From an uncultured Clostridia bacterium (GTDB lineage: Bacteria > Bacillota > Clostridia > Christensenellales > CAG-314): a stretch of DNA of 24,564 nucleotides. The translations under genes were made by a program, and so were the position numbers. Positions within the stretch are counted from its first letter, which is position 1; the number at the start of each line of letters is the position of its first letter. Of this stretch, positions 1-8,954 are shown one piece after another. The stretch lies in contig CAKQXG010000015.1 in assembly GCA_934281515.1 (NCBI GenBank), positions 1 to 24,564 of the forward strand, given 5' to 3'. Under the pieces are notes generated by a model. It made no database searches, was not told the origin of the DNA, and saw only the letters and a list, made by a program, of their open reading frames with translations.

Positions 1-78
1 CTTTGACAAAGATGTCGAACAGTGGTACAATAATGGAGTATTGTAAAAATGACGGTTTGACGGCAAAATTTGTTTCAG

Positions 79-963
79 TCAGCATGCTCCGATTTTTCTC
101 ATCACGGTCGCTACGTCGTAATTGCCGCTTCGGTTTACCCGTTTTAGCAGGTGCAGCGTTTCGGGGCGACCTTTGTACACGGTAGACACGCCTTCGTTGC
201 ACGTCAGCGTTATTCGGAAACTCATGCCGCACAGTATACTTTCCGACAGCTTGCCGTACTTGCCAAACGGATATGCAAACACGCGACACTCTTTGCCTGT
301 CAACTCAAACAACTTGCGTTGCAGTTTGCCAACGTCGGCGACAACGGCGGCTGTGTAGTCGCAATCTGTCTCGCCCGAACGTTGTCCCACTCCGAAACGC
401 GGACGGTAGTTGTGCATATTGTATGTGTGGTTGCCTGCCTCAAATACGCCCCTGCTACACATCTCGGTCACTTCGTCCCATGTAATGTGGCTGTAGTTGG
501 GATTGTCTCTGTCACCCGAAGCGGTGGTGTATTCCGAAAACCGTCCGACCAGATTGACTACGGCATGCATATCGTATTTGGCAAACAGCTTTTCTGCGTA
601 GTACAGATTGTTGTAGTGTCCGTCGTCAAATGTGATAAGTATCGGCTTTTCGGGCAAGTCGCCTTCACCGTCGGCATAGGCAACAAGTTCATCGACAGTC
701 ACTGTCGTGTAGCCGAGTTCCGAAAGCGTACGCAAATCGCTCTCTATTTGTGCAGGCGACACAATGTATGCGCCTTGTTTGCTTTTCAGCACGCTGTGAT
801 ACATTAAACATGGCAACTTGCGACAGTTTTCGCCACCCGATGTACTATTTTCGACATCTGAACAAGCAAAAATTGTACATTTGCCAATTTGCGCATATGT
901 GCAAGACAAACAAAATACAACCAACAACAAACAAAATATACGTGTTTTTGTGCGCATAATCAT
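79..963 (-). CDS. Secreted polysaccharide deacetylase (NodB homology domain)
   Basis: This 294-residue protein starts with a hydrophobic export segment (about residues 8-24) and is then a carbohydrate esterase family 4 domain. Motif 1, ITFDDGHYNN, lies near residue 110 and supplies the catalytic-base and metal Asp residues. The metal-binding pair is in NHTYNMH near residue 180. The sequence LPCLMYHSV near residue 52 and the YPFGKYG segment are also typical of the family. Enzymes of this family remove acetyl groups from peptidoglycan or other extracellular N-acetylhexosamine polymers; which substrate applies here cannot be read from sequence. Two start codons (963 and 957) are possible and no strong ribosome site is seen for either. 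It is transcribed away from the ApbE-fusion gene across a 55-bp gap. Confidence 0.88.
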   Translation of the reverse strand: MIMRTKTRIFCLLLVVFCLSCTYAQIGKCTIFACSDVENSTSGGENCRKLPCLMYHSVLKSKQGAYIVSPAQIESDLRTLSELGYTTVTVDELVAYADGEGDLPEKPILITFDDGHYNNLYYAEKLFAKYDMHAVVNLVGRFSEYTTASGDRDNPNYSHITWDEVTEMCSRGVFEAGNHTYNMHNYRPRFGVGQRSGETDCDYTAAVVADVGKLQRKLFELTGKECRVFAYPFGKYGKLSESILCGMSFRITLTCNEGVSTVYKGRPETLHLLKRVNRSGNYDVATVMRKIGAC

Positions 964-1018
964 AGTGTAAGTATGTGCAAACTGGGCGGCAATATGCCGT
1001 CAGATAGACGAAGGTTCA

Positions 1019-2956
1019 ATGAGTAAAACAAGATTTTACAACTTAATAATGCTTATCGTTTTACTTGTTTCACTTGTCGTTTGGAGCACGGCTACAAGCA
1101 GTGTTACGACAGAGCAGGTTGCTTTTGCCGAACAGTCGAACGGAACGACCAATCAGTACAAAGTGACATCGATTGTTGACAACCGCAAGGTCGTCGGCGC
1201 GCGTATGTCCGGCAGTTACTTTGGTTTGGGTGTCGCAGATGTGTCGGTAGAAGTATATGACGACGTCGACTTTGTGTGGGATAATCCGACAACAGACGTG
1301 CAACGGCAAACCAAGTCGCGTTTGACTGCTCTGTTTGACAGTGTGTCCGAGCTTTGTACGTCGGTGGACGAGTGTGCAAATCTGCTTTATGACGGTGCCG
1401 ATGGCAGGCAGTCGGACATTTGGCGGTATAACAATGCGGCTGCAGGCGAAACGTTGTCGATCGAACGTACCACTTACGAAATGTTGAGCATTGCCAAACG
1501 CATGTACGAGCTTACCGACGGGCGATTTAACCCCGCTTTGCAAAGGCTTGTTGATTTGTGGGGTTTTAGTCCGCGTTTTACAGATGGCGTGTATGCGCAG
1601 GCTCGCTACTCTCAACTTTACGACAGAGTGTACGACTACTCACATGGCAGTTATCCGTTGCCCGCCGAAAAGTTTATCGTGGCTTTTGCGGACAAAAATT
1701 TTATCGATTTTTCTGCTGTGGAGATGTTTGAACGTGACGACGATTATTTTGTTATCAAGCCCGATGTGAGTGTAACTGTGGACGGAGTCGGATACACGCA
1801 ATGGATCGATCTCGGCGGCATTGCCAAGGGGTACGCTTGTGATAAAATTGTCGAATTGATTGCCAACGAAGGTATTGGCGGCTACTATGTCGATGTCGGC
1901 GGCAGTAGTGCGGCATGCGGCACAGATTACAATGGCAGTGCTCACAGAGTTGCCGTCAATGACCCGTTCGATACGGTGTCGACGGTTGCTTACCTGTCAG
2001 CCGACGACTGTGCATTGTCTACAAGTGGCGTTTATCGGCGATTTTACACGGTGGACGGACAACGGTTTTCTCATGTCATCGACGGAGCAAGCGGCAAACC
2101 CGTGGGCGGCACGCTGTATGGCGTAACGTTGCTGTCCGACGATTTTTCTGCGGCAGAAGCCGACTGTCTGACTACTGCATTGCTTGTCGGCGGCGCGGAT
2201 TTTCTCGTTGAATTTGTCAACGCCAATCCCGATGTGCGGATTTTTGCACAGGCAAGGACGACTGACGGAATCAGACAACTGCTTACAAACATCAACAAAT
2301 CAAACCTGCAAAAAGGCAGTACGTTTGACGACTATGCCAATGCATTAGTGTTGCTCGACGGTAAATACATGTACGACAGTACTGCATCGATGCGTGGCAA
2401 TAGCCTGTTTGAAGAAGCTATCATTACATTGCTATGTATCGCTTTTGGCATTATTGTTGTAGTAAGTGTCGTATTGTGTATTGTAAAATGGCACAAAAGC
2501 AAAAACTCGACTGATTTCAGGCAGCAACCTGCTTTCCGCAAGGGCGACATCGTCGTATACTTTGCGGTGGCCAGTTTTATTGTTGTACTGTTTGTGGCGT
2601 TTGCTGTCAATCCCGTTGTCGACAATGACGTAGCCGTGGTAAAAGCGGTGGACATGACCGACGGAAGCACGGTATTTGCCTACGACGTTGCGCGAAACGT
2701 ATGGGTTGCCGACAGTGACGGTTGGACTGTCGATGTTGATGCCGACGGCAACAAACTGACGGTGACGGTATATCGAAACGAGACTGCGACGCACTATAAC
2801 GTGTTCGAGATTGTACGCGGAGAGAAAACTTCTGTAAAAATGATTGATGCCGTCTGCGGTGCACATAAGGAATGTGTCAACAATTTCGGCGCAGTGGTCG
2901 GCAAGGGGCAAAGTATTGTGTGCAGTCCTAACGGACTTAAACTTATTTCGGAGTAG
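1019..2956 (+). CDS. ApbE FAD:protein FMN transferase fused to a membrane-anchored NusG domain II (EetA-like)
   Basis: The 645-residue protein combines two modules. Residues 7-27 form an export or anchor helix. Residues ~50-430 are an ApbE flavin-transferase domain, shown by DLGGIAKGYACD near residue 264, the STSGVYRRFY and FSHVIDGASGKPV segments near 335-360, and AEADCLTTALLVGG near 390. ApbE proteins use FAD to attach FMN covalently to Ser/Thr of exported redox proteins. Two membrane helices follow at about 468-488 and 510-531. The last ~110 residues are a NusG domain II, recognised by the C-x4-C spacing and the GKGQSIVCSPNGLKLI ending; proteins of the EetA type have this architecture. The next gene, 2 nt downstream, is an EetB/Gx-type membrane protein. 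The start is supported by GAAGG nine bases upstream. The fusion is unusual, since the two activities are normally separate genes. Confidence 0.85.
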   Translation: MSKTRFYNLIMLIVLLVSLVVWSTATSSVTTEQVAFAEQSNGTTNQYKVTSIVDNRKVVGARMSGSYFGLGVADVSVEVYDDVDFVWDNPTTDVQRQTKSRLTALFDSVSELCTSVDECANLLYDGADGRQSDIWRYNNAAAGETLSIERTTYEMLSIAKRMYELTDGRFNPALQRLVDLWGFSPRFTDGVYAQARYSQLYDRVYDYSHGSYPLPAEKFIVAFADKNFIDFSAVEMFERDDDYFVIKPDVSVTVDGVGYTQWIDLGGIAKGYACDKIVELIANEGIGGYYVDVGGSSAACGTDYNGSAHRVAVNDPFDTVSTVAYLSADDCALSTSGVYRRFYTVDGQRFSHVIDGASGKPVGGTLYGVTLLSDDFSAAEADCLTTALLVGGADFLVEFVNANPDVRIFAQARTTDGIRQLLTNINKSNLQKGSTFDDYANALVLLDGKYMYDSTASMRGNSLFEEAIITLLCIAFGIIVVVSVVLCIVKWHKSKNSTDFRQQPAFRKGDIVVYFAVASFIVVLFVAFAVNPVVDNDVAVVKAVDMTDGSTVFAYDVARNVWVADSDGWTVDVDADGNKLTVTVYRNETATHYNVFEIVRGEKTSVKMIDAVCGAHKECVNNFGAVVGKGQSIVCSPNGLKLISE

Positions 2957-2958
2957 TT

Positions 2959-3483
2959 ATGGCAACAACTGTCTCAAAATTCAGCGCAAAGCGTGTTGCT
3001 TTGCTTGCGGTGTTGTCCGCGCTTGCGTTGTGCATGTTTGTAGTGGAGAATCTTTTTCCGCCGCTTATATTGCCCGGGGCAAAATTAGGGTTAGGCAACG
3101 TCTTTTCGCTGCTTGCGTTGGTCGTGCTTGGTCCCGTCGACGCAGTAATAGTGGTTGTAGTGCGGTGCGTGCTAGGCAGTCTTGTTGTCGGCAACATGAC
3201 AACGCTATTGTACAGTCTTGCAGGCGGTTTGGTCGCAATTGCGCTGTCCGCAGTGTTGTATGTCTTTGTCTATCCGCGCGTAAGTATTGTGGCAATCTCC
3301 GTGTGTGGCGCAGTGGTACACAACATTGTGCAAAACCTGGTGTTTTGTCTTGTCAGCGACACGCCGCAGATGTTCGGGTACATGCCTTATCTTGCGTTGC
3401 TGGGCATATTGTCCGGTGTAACGGTCGGCGTGGCTGTATGGTTGGCTCTTCGCACTCCCGGTTTGACAAAACTTTGCAGTTGA
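2959..3483 (+). CDS. Gx transporter family / EetB-like integral membrane protein
   Basis: A 174-residue, almost wholly hydrophobic protein with five to six predicted membrane helices. The PGAKLGLGN motif near residue 38 is the hallmark of the Gx transporter family, once annotated as heptaprenyl diphosphate synthase component I. EetB of the flavin-based extracellular electron-transfer locus belongs to the same family. It starts two bases after the ApbE-NusG_II fusion stops, so the two are translated as one unit and probably work together at the membrane. No polyprenyl synthase, Ndh2 or PplA gene lies in this window, so a complete electron-transfer locus is not shown. A substrate-specific component of a vitamin or quinone-precursor transporter remains an alternative. 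Confidence 0.8.
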   Translation: MATTVSKFSAKRVALLAVLSALALCMFVVENLFPPLILPGAKLGLGNVFSLLALVVLGPVDAVIVVVVRCVLGSLVVGNMTTLLYSLAGGLVAIALSAVLYVFVYPRVSIVAISVCGAVVHNIVQNLVFCLVSDTPQMFGYMPYLALLGILSGVTVGVAVWLALRTPGLTKLCS

Positions 3484-3485
3484 AT

Positions 3486-3516
3486 ACCTTTTTGTTAAGC
3501 TATTTTGCAAAAAGGT
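3486..3516. repeat. AT-rich inverted repeat downstream of the EetB-like gene
   Basis: ACCTTTTTG (3486-3494) and CAAAAAGGT (3508-3516) are perfect complements around a 13-nt loop, directly after the stop codon. The stem is AT-rich and no T-run follows, so it would be a weak terminator at best. Confidence 0.4.
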
Positions 3517-3623
3517 GATCTCGGGAACAGCCGTCGTATTTGCATGTTGTCAAAATTTGCATACGTATCAAAAATTTGCGCGCAAAATTTGTTACTTCGG
3601 CGCAATTGCAGGAAATATCAACA

Positions 3624-4448
3624 ATGAAAAATATACTTATTTTCAACGATATATCGGGTTTGGGCAATTGTTCCATGGCGGTCAATTTGCCTGTGTTTGC
3701 ACATTACGGACATTACTGCATGCCCGTTCCTACTGCCGTGTACAGTTGTCAAACGGGCTTTGCCGACTTTTCCGTGCTTGCCAATCCGTCGGTCAGGTCA
3801 TTTGCGGCAACAATAGTGTCGCATCGTGCACCCGACGCAGTTTATGTCGGCTTTTGTCAAAACGCCGATGTCGTGGCATGTGTTGCAGACATTGTCCACA
3901 ATTTGACGCACCCTGCCTACTGCACGCTTGTCGACCCAATCATGGGGGATAACGGCAAGTTGTACCCCGTATTCGACGACAACTATGTTTTGGCGATACG
4001 TCGGGTTGTGCGCCATGCCGACATCATCACTCCAAACGTAACCGAGGCGTGTCTGCTTGCCGACATCGATTATACCGCACTGTCCGAATATATTGGTAAG
4101 TCCGATTTTGCCGACGTTTGCGCCAAAGCTTTTGCTACTCTCCCCCAAAAACTAGGAGTAATCAACGTCGTTGTTACGGGTATTGATTGTGGACAACGTA
4201 TTGGCAACCTTTTGTTGGTGCACGGCTTGTCTCCACAGGTCATCTACAACCCCAAAATCGAAGGAGTGTACAGCGGTACGGGCGATTTGTTCAGTTCGGT
4301 GCTCCTCGGCAAATTGCTTGTGTGCAACGATTTGCCTTTGTCTGTCAAGACTGCTGCCGACTTTGTGTGTCTGTCATTGCGCCAAACGCAGTGCGACGAC
4401 CGCCGTTTCGGTACCGAGTTTTGCCGCGTATTGAACGAGTTGAAGTGA
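3624..4448 (+). CDS. Pyridoxamine/pyridoxal kinase (ribokinase-like PdxK/PdxY type)
   Basis: A 274-residue ATP-dependent kinase of the ribokinase fold that phosphorylates B6 vitamers to give PLP precursors. The N-terminus IFNDISGLGNCSM, the segment VPTAVYSCQTGF, DPIMGDNGKLYPVFDD near residue 110, TPNVTEA near 135 and the anion-hole/catalytic motif GTGDLF near residue 218 are all characteristic of the Firmicutes pyridoxamine kinase group. I place the start at 3624 because AGGA lies at a proper distance (3610-3613) and the family begins exactly here; the frame is open further upstream to 3540 but that part does not resemble the family. The window also holds a PLP-dependent MalY/PatB-type enzyme, a possible consumer of its product. 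Confidence 0.87.
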   Translation: MKNILIFNDISGLGNCSMAVNLPVFAHYGHYCMPVPTAVYSCQTGFADFSVLANPSVRSFAATIVSHRAPDAVYVGFCQNADVVACVADIVHNLTHPAYCTLVDPIMGDNGKLYPVFDDNYVLAIRRVVRHADIITPNVTEACLLADIDYTALSEYIGKSDFADVCAKAFATLPQKLGVINVVVTGIDCGQRIGNLLLVHGLSPQVIYNPKIEGVYSGTGDLFSSVLLGKLLVCNDLPLSVKTAADFVCLSLRQTQCDDRRFGTEFCRVLNELK

Positions 4449-4532
4449 TGTTTGAAAGGTTACGGTTACTCTTTTTTTGTAAAAATCCACTTTGAGGACA
4501 ATTACTGTCGGATATCTTTCGTAAATATAAGG

Positions 4533-4561
4533 TTGAATTTATCCTAGAATTATGGTATAAT
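4533..4561 (+). promoter_or_regulatory. Sigma-A type promoter for the Phd-like gene
   Basis: TTGAAT (4533-4538), a 17-nt spacer and TATAAT (4556-4561) with an extended TGG directly before the -10. Transcription should start near 4568, giving a ~34-nt leader that carries AGAGG before the start codon at 4602. Confidence 0.72.
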
Positions 4562-4601
4562 ATACAAAAACTACGGCTTATGCCAATAGAGGTAAACAAC
4601 T

Positions 4602-4826
4602 ATGATGATCGACAGCAATCAAATCGTGTCCATGACCGAAGCCAACCAAAACTTTTCCAAGGTAGTCAAACAGGTGGAAGAAAACGGTTGTGTGGTAATC
4701 TTCAAAAACAACAAACCCAAGTTTGTAATTATCGACATCGAAGCCATGCACCCGTCACCGGCAATGTCAGATGACCGTTTGGATCGTGCTGCGAAGAGAG
4801 AAATTTCGCGTGCAAAATGGCTCTAG
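4602..4826 (+). CDS. Phd/YefM-family antitoxin-like protein, no toxin partner visible
   Basis: A 74-residue protein matching the Phd/YefM antitoxin fold: the N-terminal segment IVSMTEANQNFSKVVKQVEE is the dimerising DNA-binding part, followed by the GCVVIFKNNKPKFVIIDIE beta-strand region. The C-terminal third (from ~residue 50) is short and basic, where a toxin-binding helix would normally sit. It has its own promoter and ribosome site (AGAGG at 4588-4592). No RelE, Doc or YoeB-type toxin gene follows; the next ~400 nt carry no credible coding frame. It may act as a stand-alone autoregulated repressor or be the remnant of a toxin-antitoxin pair. Confidence 0.8.
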   Translation: MMIDSNQIVSMTEANQNFSKVVKQVEENGCVVIFKNNKPKFVIIDIEAMHPSPAMSDDRLDRAAKREISRAKWL

Positions 4827-5072
4827 CCTGACGGCTACGCTTGTTGCCTCCCTCGCTCAGTCACGTACGTCCTGGTACGCATCTTTTGCCGTCAACGGTT
4901 GCTGCTATCTACCGTCTACACTGTCAAGCTACTTGATGCGGATACACGGAGAAATGGCTGTAATTTGATAATTGCAAGTCAAAGCTTGTGTCTACAGAGA
5001 ATTTTTCCGGGGAATGTCCCGACTTCGTCTACGGCTTTGCTCAATATGCAATAGTCAATTTAAATAGTTATT
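4827..5072. other. Non-coding stretch after the Phd-like gene
   Basis: About 250 nt with no plausible gene. Short frames can be opened but show no family resemblance, no ribosome site and no hydrophobic pattern. One small hairpin (CGGGGAATGTCCCG, around 5029) is visible. It could be the decayed remains of a toxin gene, but I see no positive homology. Confidence 0.4.
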
Positions 5073-5130
5073 AAAAGGGACTGTCGCAAGAAGAATCAAC
5101 TCTTCTTACGACAGTCCCTTTTTTGTTTTT
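5073..5130. terminator. Bidirectional rho-independent terminator
   Basis: A 22-bp stem: 5073-5094 pairs with 5101-5122 around a 6-nt loop, then TTGTTTTT on the plus strand. The single non-match is C-A on the plus-strand RNA but G-U on the minus-strand RNA, so the helix is fully paired when read from nifJ. The plus-strand reading has the better U-run. It most likely serves both flanking genes. Confidence 0.85.
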
Positions 5131-5141
5131 AGTTTAAGTTT

Positions 5142-5191
5142 TTCAAAAAAAGGATGTGTGGAAAACCCGATTTTTTCAAAAAGGGTTTTCC
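5142..5191 (-). terminator. Terminator hairpin just downstream of nifJ
   Basis: GGAAAACCC (5160-5168) pairs with GGGTTTTCC (5183-5191), and the intervening 14 nt can itself pair as T5/A5. On the minus strand the stem is followed after a few bases by a seven-T run (CCTTTTTTTG). It lies 38 nt past the nifJ stop, in front of the longer stem at 5073-5122. Confidence 0.65.
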
Positions 5192-5229
5192 CGCAAATTC
5201 CTTTCTTTATTCTTACAAATCGCTTACTG

Positions 5230-8200
5230 TTATTTGTCAGCCAGATTCTTGTACTTGGCTACGCGGGCAAGAGCTTCCGCTTCGCTACGTTCAAACAACG
5301 TTTCTGCAACTTCGGGTTGAGTCTTGGCAAGAGATGCGTAACGCGTTTCGCCGCGAATGAAGTCTTGGTAGTTGCCCGTGGGATCCTTGCTGTCAAGCGT
5401 AAACGGATTCTTGCCTTGTGCGGCAAGGTCGGGGTTGAAGCGGTACAGTTGCCAGTATCCGCACTCAACGGCGCGTTTGATTTCTTCCTGCGACTTGCCC
5501 ATGTTGATACCATGGTTGATGCAGGGAGCGTACGCGATGACGAGCGACGGTCCGTGGTAAGCTTCGGCCTCGGTCAATGCCTTGACAAGTTGCGCTTGGT
5601 TTGCGCCCATGCCTACTTGTGCAACATACACGTAACCGTAGTTCATTGCCATCATACCAAGGTCCTTCTTCTTGGTGCGCTTGCCTGCCGCTGCAAACTT
5701 GGCTACCGCGCCTGTCGGAGAAGATTTGCTTGCTTGTCCGCCGGTGTTGCTGTACACTTCGGTGTCAAGTACAAGCACGTTTACGTCTTCGTCTTGTGCC
5801 AACACGTGGTCAAGTCCGCCGTAACCGATGTCGTATGCCCAGCCGTCGCCGCCGAAGATCCAAACGGACTTCTTGACGAGAACGTCCTTGTCCTTGACGA
5901 TTTCCGCAACAATATCCTTGCAGCAGTCGCAGTTTCCGTGAGTTTCCAGGTTGGCAAGCAACTTGGCAGCAGCGGCTTTGCTGGCCTTGGTGTTGTCAAA
6001 TCCGGCAAGCCATTCTTCGCAGGCGGCAACGCCTTCGGGGTTCTTGCCCTTTTCTTGCCAGATAGCAAGCAATTTTTCCACGTTTTCCTTCAACTTAGCG
6101 CGACGTTGTTTGAGAGCGAGATTGTAGCCGAAGCCGAATTCCGCGTTGTCCTCAAACAGGCTGTTTGCCCAAGCAGGTCCGTGACCTTCTTTGTTGACTG
6201 TGTAGGGGCATGTGGGTGCCGAGCCGCCGTAAATGGAGCTGCAACCCGTAGCGTTGGCGATCATCATTTCGTCGCCGAACAACTGTGTAACCAGTTTTAC
6301 ATAAGGTGTTTCGCCACAACCTGCGCATGCGCCGGAGAACTCGAACAAAGGTTGGCAGAATTGGCTGCCCTTGACGGTGGCAGGGTTAAGCCCGCTTTCC
6401 ACTTGCGCAACGGTTTGACTGAACTTGTAGTTGGGTTCGTCGATAGCTGTTTGTGCCTCGGCAGGTACCATGGTAAGAGCTTTTTCCTTGGCAGGGCAGA
6501 TGTTGGCGCAACTTCCGCAGCCTGTGCAGTCAAGCGGACTTACTTGCATACGGAACTTGGCACCCTTTACGCCGATAGCGTTCTTTGTGGTAAAGTTTGC
6601 AGGCACTTCGGTATCTTCGGCAACAAGTACCGGACGGATAGCCGCGTGGGGGCAAACAAACGCACATTGGTTGCATTGGATGCACTTTTGCGCGTCCCAG
6701 GCAGGTACGTTGACGGCGATACCGCGCTTTTCGTATTGCGTGGTACCTGTGGGTACGATACCGCTGGGGTTAAATACCGATACGGGAAGGCTGTTGCCCT
6801 TTTGTTCGACGATGGGGCGAACGAAGGATTCAAAGTATTCGCTGTCGGTTGCTTCGGGGAGCGCGGCGCCGGTGGTGGCGTTTGCCCATTCGGCAGGTAC
6901 GGTAACTTCGTGCAGACCTGCAATGGCTCCGTCGATGGCTGCCCAGTTGGCTTCGACAACTTTTTGTCCCTTTTTGCCGTAGCTCTTTACAACGGCTTGC
7001 TTCATGTATTCCTCTGCTTGTTCGTAGGGAATGATGTTGGCAAGCTTGAAGAATGCGGCTTGCATTACCATGTTGGTGGATTTTGCGCTACCTGCGGCAA
7101 TTGCGATGTGCAATCCGTCAATGGTGTAGAACTTGAGATGCTTGTCGGCAATCTGACGTTTCATAAAAGCAGGCAATTCCTTGTCAAGCTCTTCATCCGT
7201 CCAACTGCAGTTAAGCAGGAATGTGCCTCCGTCCTTGGCGTCTGCAAGAATGTCGTAACGAGTTACGTAGCTGGGGTTGTGGCAAGCGATAAACTCTGCC
7301 TGGTCGATAAGGTAACTGCTCTTGATCGGGTTTTTGCCGAAACGCAAGTGGCTGATGGTCAGACCGCCGCTCTTCTTGCTGTCGTATTCGAAGTAGCCTT
7401 GTGCGTACAGGTCGGTGTGGTCGCCGATGATCTTGATGCTGTTTTTGTTTGCGCCGACGGTACCGTCGCTGCCCAATCCGTAGAACTTGCAACGAGTGGT
7501 GCCTGCAGGGGCAACGTCGATCATTTCGTCAACGGGCAGGCTTGTGCCTGTAACGTCGTCGTTGATACCGACGGTAAAGTGATTCTTCCTGGCGCCGTCA
7601 AGGTTTTTGTATACGGACAGGATCATGCTGGGCGTAAACTCTTTGCTACCCAGACCGTAACGACCGCCGACAACAACGTCCATGTGACGTCCTTGTTCCG
7701 CAAGTGCGGCGACAACGTCCAGGTACAAGGGTTCGCCGAGCGAGCCGGGTTCCTTGGTGCGGTCAAGCACTGCAATCTTTTTGACGGATGTGGGGATAGC
7801 GTCCACAAAGTGCTTTGCCGAGAAAGGACGGTAGAGGTGTACCTTCAACACGCCGACCTTTTCGCCGCGTTTGGTAAGGTAGTCTACGGTTTCTTCCACG
7901 GCGTCTGCGCCGCTGCCCATCAACACGATCACTTTGTCTGCGTCGGGTGCGCCCACGTAGTCAAACAAGTGGTAGTGACGTCCCGTCAACTCACCGACCT
8001 TAGCCATGTACTTTTCGACAATCTCGGGTGTGGCAAGATAGTATTTGTTGGCGGCTTCTCTGTTTTGGAAGTAGATATCCGCGTTTTGTGCCGTGCCTTG
8101 CAGTTGGGGATGTTCGGGGTTCAATGCGCGTGCGCGGAACTCGTCGACATACTTCATGTCCAGCAACTTTGCCATGTCTTCGTAGCTGATTTCGTCAATC

Positions 8201-8739
8201 TTGCTTACTTCGTGGCTGGTACGGAAACCGTCAAAGAAGTGCAGGAAGGGTACGCGAGCTTCGAGAGTGGACAGGTGAGCGACAAGTGCCATGTCCATAG
8301 CTTCTTGTACGCTGTTGCTTGCAAGCATTGCAAAACCGGTCTGACGGCATGCCATAACGTCCTGGTGATCGCCGAAGATGTTGAGGGCGTGTGCCGCAAG
8401 AGCTCTTGCCGATACGTGGAATACGCAGGGGAGCAATTCGCCGCTGATCTTGTACATGTTGGGGATCATCAGCAACAAACCTTGGCTTGCGGTAAAGGTG
8501 CTTGTCAGTGCGCCTGCGACAAGACTGCCGTGTACTGCGCCTGCGGCACCGGCTTCGGACTGCATCTCTGCAATACGGATGGTCTGACCGAACAGGTTCT
8601 TTTGTCCTTTGGCTGCCCATTCGTCGGCGACTTCCGCCATGGGGGACGAAGGGGTGATCGGGTAAATTGCCGCTACGTCGCTGAACGCGTATGCAACGTG
8701 GGAGGCAGCGGTATTGCCGTCGATAGTTTTCTTAGCCAT
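5230..8739 (-). CDS. nifJ: Pyruvate:ferredoxin (flavodoxin) oxidoreductase
   Basis: A 1169-residue single-chain PFOR, full family length, which oxidises pyruvate and CoA to acetyl-CoA and CO2 while reducing ferredoxin. The order is the pyrimidine-binding domain I (start AIYPITPSSPMAE near residue 25), the CoA domain, a 2x[4Fe-4S] ferredoxin domain with CIQCNQCAFVCP (~686) and CTGCGSCANICP (~737), and the TPP domain with GACAGCGETPYVKL (~802, ligand cysteines of the proximal cluster), GDGWAYDIGYGG (~964) and YSNTGGQ (~995). All expected cysteines are present. A strong GGAGG (8748-8752) sits eight bases before the ATG. The gene is monocistronic between its own promoter at 8955-8983 and two terminators. 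It indicates fermentative anaerobic metabolism. Confidence 0.97.
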   Translation of the reverse strand: MAKKTIDGNTAASHVAYAFSDVAAIYPITPSSPMAEVADEWAAKGQKNLFGQTIRIAEMQSEAGAAGAVHGSLVAGALTSTFTASQGLLLMIPNMYKISGELLPCVFHVSARALAAHALNIFGDHQDVMACRQTGFAMLASNSVQEAMDMALVAHLSTLEARVPFLHFFDGFRTSHEVSKIDEISYEDMAKLLDMKYVDEFRARALNPEHPQLQGTAQNADIYFQNREAANKYYLATPEIVEKYMAKVGELTGRHYHLFDYVGAPDADKVIVLMGSGADAVEETVDYLTKRGEKVGVLKVHLYRPFSAKHFVDAIPTSVKKIAVLDRTKEPGSLGEPLYLDVVAALAEQGRHMDVVVGGRYGLGSKEFTPSMILSVYKNLDGARKNHFTVGINDDVTGTSLPVDEMIDVAPAGTTRCKFYGLGSDGTVGANKNSIKIIGDHTDLYAQGYFEYDSKKSGGLTISHLRFGKNPIKSSYLIDQAEFIACHNPSYVTRYDILADAKDGGTFLLNCSWTDEELDKELPAFMKRQIADKHLKFYTIDGLHIAIAAGSAKSTNMVMQAAFFKLANIIPYEQAEEYMKQAVVKSYGKKGQKVVEANWAAIDGAIAGLHEVTVPAEWANATTGAALPEATDSEYFESFVRPIVEQKGNSLPVSVFNPSGIVPTGTTQYEKRGIAVNVPAWDAQKCIQCNQCAFVCPHAAIRPVLVAEDTEVPANFTTKNAIGVKGAKFRMQVSPLDCTGCGSCANICPAKEKALTMVPAEAQTAIDEPNYKFSQTVAQVESGLNPATVKGSQFCQPLFEFSGACAGCGETPYVKLVTQLFGDEMMIANATGCSSIYGGSAPTCPYTVNKEGHGPAWANSLFEDNAEFGFGYNLALKQRRAKLKENVEKLLAIWQEKGKNPEGVAACEEWLAGFDNTKASKAAAAKLLANLETHGNCDCCKDIVAEIVKDKDVLVKKSVWIFGGDGWAYDIGYGGLDHVLAQDEDVNVLVLDTEVYSNTGGQASKSSPTGAVAKFAAAGKRTKKKDLGMMAMNYGYVYVAQVGMGANQAQLVKALTEAEAYHGPSLVIAYAPCINHGINMGKSQEEIKRAVECGYWQLYRFNPDLAAQGKNPFTLDSKDPTGNYQDFIRGETRYASLAKTQPEVAETLFERSEAEALARVAKYKNLADK

Positions 8740-8775
8740 TTAGTTTTCCTCCAAAAAATTGTATTTCGACTGTTG

Positions 8776-8880
8776 TTGGGTTACTTTTGTCACTGTCAAA
8801 CGGTTTTGGTACAACTGCGGTGACGACGCGTACACCACAAGTGTCATAAAATGAGTATTGGCAGTGGCAAAAGTAACCCC
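8776..8880. repeat. Long inverted repeat in the nifJ leader
   Basis: A 20-nt arm at 8777-8796 (GGGTTACTTTTGTCACTGTC) is matched by its inverted partner at about 8860-8879 with two differences. Both differences are G-U pairs in plus-strand RNA and C-A mismatches in minus-strand (nifJ sense) RNA. The loop of ~63 nt holds a weaker nested stem around GGTG/CACC. I do not recognise a known riboswitch. Confidence 0.7.
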
Positions 8881-8954
8881 GTCCCTTGTACGAGTCGGCG
8901 TAAACAGGCATTGCCGACGCAAACAAAAAAGACGTACTTTGTCATACGCCTTTT

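Noticed and set aside
4827..4968. Toxin gene following the Phd-like antitoxin
   Set aside because: The frames here are short, lack a ribosome site and show none of the RelE, YoeB or Doc motifs.
5158..8823. A 1221-codon open frame on the plus strand opposite nifJ
   Set aside because: Its translation is rich in Cys/Val/Phe with no domain, it is exactly antisense to a fully conserved PFOR, and the openness follows from nifJ codon bias (few codons whose reverse complement is a stop in that frame).
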